A stretch of DNA of 5,167 nt from Candidatus Woesearchaeota archaeon CG10_big_fil_rev_8_21_14_0_10_32_24 (GTDB taxonomy: Archaea; Nanobdellota; Nanobdellia; Woesearchaeales; GW2011-AR9). Position numbers and translations under genes: made by a program. Where the stretch lies: positions 1 to 5,167 of the forward strand of contig PCYG01000045.1 of the NCBI GenBank assembly GCA_002763025.1, in the 5' to 3' direction. Positions 3,826 to 5,167 of this stretch are shown here, one piece after another (within the stretch, counting starts at the first letter, position 1; each line of letters starts with the position of its first letter). The notes beneath the pieces are model-generated. The model did not search any database, was not told where the DNA came from, and was given only the letters and a program-made list of their open reading frames with translations.

Positions 3826-4869
3826 TAATCGTACTTTAGAATCCCAACGAATTGAATTTAATTTTTTCAAATCATGAGTTAATGTTATTTGATCTTTTTT
3901 AATATCGTCAGAAAAATATTTCCATTGGAATTCAATCATTTTGTGAACAATATCAACCAAGGTCAATGGCATATTTTTTTTAGAAGGTTCTTCTCCAACA
4001 AAGGTTTGTTTCCAATTAATCCCATTTGTAGTGGTTAATAGTGCTTGAGCCTCATCACATTCTGAAAATTTAGAAGTATCATTTACTTCAACAATGACCC
4101 ACTCATATTCAAATTTTGTTAAAGCTAAAAGAGAATAAATCCCTATTTTTTGCCTCATCAAATCTGATTTTCCTCCCCACGTATGACTTGGATCATATGC
4201 AAAAGAGATATTTTCAAAACCAATTTTTTTCTTTAGAATATTGACAGCATCAATATTGTTTAGATTTCTTGCATCCTGATGTTGATTTTTTTCTTCATGA
4301 ATCTTTTGAATGAAAGAATTGTAACTATGATGATTTCCTATAACAATTGGACGCTTTTGTCCACGCATACAATAAATTACTTCACGATTATGAATCAGTC
4401 GTTGAATGGATCCTAACACTTCTATTGGATCAACACCATGCTGAGGATTTTTTAAAACAACCCCAAATTTTGATTTCCCCACTAAAGATAATAAGGAAAA
4501 ATTTTGAGAATTCCTAGAACCAATTTGAAGATAATCACGAGCTGGGTTAAGATATTTTTCAAAAAGAGGGAAATCTTTTTCAGACATGATTTCAGCAACA
4601 AGAGGAAGATTATATCTTTCAGCAGCTTTAGCTAAAAATTTCAACCCATCTTCTTTGAGACCTTCAAAAACTGGGTTCTTCCCCTCCTTAGATTCCTTAA
4701 AAAGAAGAGTTCTTGGTTTCCATGCACCACCGCGCATTTTAAGTTCAATGCCATATGGTTTTGCAATATCACGAATTAAGCTAATTTTAAAAGCCATATC
4801 CATTATTTGCTTTTCTGATTCTACGGCACATGGACCTGCTACAATTACCTTATTAAAATTGAATTTCAT
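3811..4869 (-). CDS. DAHP synthase-family aldolase (3-deoxy-7-phosphoheptulonate synthase-like)
   Basis: This family condenses phosphoenolpyruvate with erythrose 4-phosphate, the first step of the shikimate pathway. Motifs are clear: AGPCAVES (11-18), KMRGGAWKPRT (44-54), QIGSRNSQN (115-123), LKNPQHG (139-145), CMRG (167-170), DPSHTWGGKSDL (226-237) and EVN (261-263). Expected metal ligands are C14, H229, E261 and D272. RGGAWKPRT favours DAHP over KDO-8-phosphate synthase. The protein is odd in several ways. It has 352 residues against about 260-340 for most type I-beta enzymes, with roughly 70 extra at the C-terminus. LKNPQHG replaces the usual LKRG, and RGQKRP replaces RGxRTF, so another phosphosugar substrate is possible. 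No other shikimate gene is in view. The ATG at 4869 is 66 bases after the aIF2 gamma stop; no Shine-Dalgarno site is visible and only a weak TATA-like stretch near 4885-4897. Confidence 0.82.
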   Translation of the reverse strand: MKFNFNKVIVAGPCAVESEKQIMDMAFKISLIRDIAKPYGIELKMRGGAWKPRTLLFKESKEGKNPVFEGLKEDGLKFLAKAAERYNLPLVAEIMSEKDFPLFEKYLNPARDYLQIGSRNSQNFSLLSLVGKSKFGVVLKNPQHGVDPIEVLGSIQRLIHNREVIYCMRGQKRPIVIGNHHSYNSFIQKIHEEKNQHQDARNLNNIDAVNILKKKIGFENISFAYDPSHTWGGKSDLMRQKIGIYSLLALTKFEYEWVIVEVNDTSKFSECDEAQALLTTTNGINWKQTFVGEEPSKKNMPLTLVDIVHKMIEFQWKYFSDDIKKDQITLTHDLKKLNSIRWDSKVRLLLSK

Positions 4870-4929
4870 TTTAAATATTAAAAAAAATTTATGTTAAGAT
4901 TCCATTACCGCAATCAGATACGAGGATTT

Positions 4930-4950
4930 GGAATATTATTTCAATATTCC
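4930..4950 (-). terminator. Hairpin at the end of the aIF2 gamma gene
   Basis: GGAATATT (4930-4937) and AATATTCC (4943-4950) form a perfect 8-bp stem with a 5-nt loop. The aIF2 gamma stop codon (4938-4936) lies within it. No strong oligo-T follows on the minus strand, so a terminator role is uncertain; it may protect or process the 3' end. Confidence 0.4.
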
Positions 4951-5167
4951 ATAACCGATTAATCTAAATCTATCTCCTATTCTTCTAGAAATTGTAATCC
5001 TATCACCTAGATTCGCACAAATTGGTTTTTTTAGGATACATGTTGTATTTTTCTTAGAAGGATCTAATACAATCCCAACAGTTGCTGCGGAGTTTACATT
5101 CAACATCAACGCTTCTTTCTTTGCAAGAGGTTTTACTTCATCTTCATCTTTTGTCCCTACAACTCGT
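4936..5167 (-). CDS. eif2g: Translation initiation factor aIF2 subunit gamma, C-terminal part (cut by window edge)
   Basis: The visible 76 residues match the C-terminal beta-barrel domain of archaeal and eukaryotic IF2 gamma. This is the GTPase subunit of the complex that delivers initiator Met-tRNA to the small ribosomal subunit. Diagnostic stretches are VNSAATVGIVLD, KKPICANLGDRITISRRIG and the terminal RFRLIGYGILK. The GTPase domain lies beyond the right edge. This is the strongest evidence that the DNA is archaeal rather than bacterial. The gene is on the same strand as the DAHP-synthase gene downstream, separated by 66 bases. Confidence 0.93.
   Translation of the reverse strand, partial: RVVGTKDEDEVKPLAKKEALMLNVNSAATVGIVLDPSKKNTTCILKKPICANLGDRITISRRIGDRFRLIGYGILK

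Noticed and set aside
1..5167. CRISPR array, rRNA or replication origin
   Set aside because: No regularly spaced repeats, rRNA-like conserved blocks or origin-type repeat clusters were seen.

Overview
The window reads as archaeal DNA. Four lines of evidence support this. The right edge encodes the C-terminus of aIF2 gamma. The tRNA gene carries bulge-helix-bulge (BHB) introns and no encoded CCA. Several genes have a TATA-like box 25-27 bases before the first codon and no Shine-Dalgarno site, which fits leaderless transcription. The LAGLIDADG remnant is of an archaeal type. The very AT-rich, compact layout and a tRNA-Ile with a UAU anticodon suggest a DPANN-type lineage; that placement is inference.

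Positions 1-1852 (minus strand) hold a tight cluster. It starts with nnrD (NAD(P)HX dehydratase), followed by two small voltage-sensor-like membrane proteins. The junctions are a 1-base gap and a 1-base overlap. The last gene runs off the left edge.

Positions 1853-2184 hold a divergent promoter region and, on the plus strand, a tRNA gene whose naive reading has no sensible anticodon arm. Removing an 18-nt intron at 29/30 and a 44-nt intron at 37/38 gives a complete 75-nt tRNA-Ile(UAU). Both introns have BHB motifs. This is the most interesting feature of the window.

Positions 2197-3124 look like decayed mobile DNA. Two strong hairpins come first, then a broken LAGLIDADG homing endonuclease gene on the minus strand. 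It carries a frameshift and an in-frame 114-bp insertion with stop codons. Imperfect 19-bp direct repeats flank the insertion, which contains two related CTTG-loop palindromes.

Positions 3125-3279 are a structured intergenic region with divergent promoters. It is followed by a small protein-kinase-like gene (plus). That gene overlaps, tail to tail by 15 bases, a long and divergent DAHP-synthase-family gene (minus). The aIF2 gamma gene enters from the right edge on the minus strand. Apart from the nnrD cluster, no shared pathway is evident.
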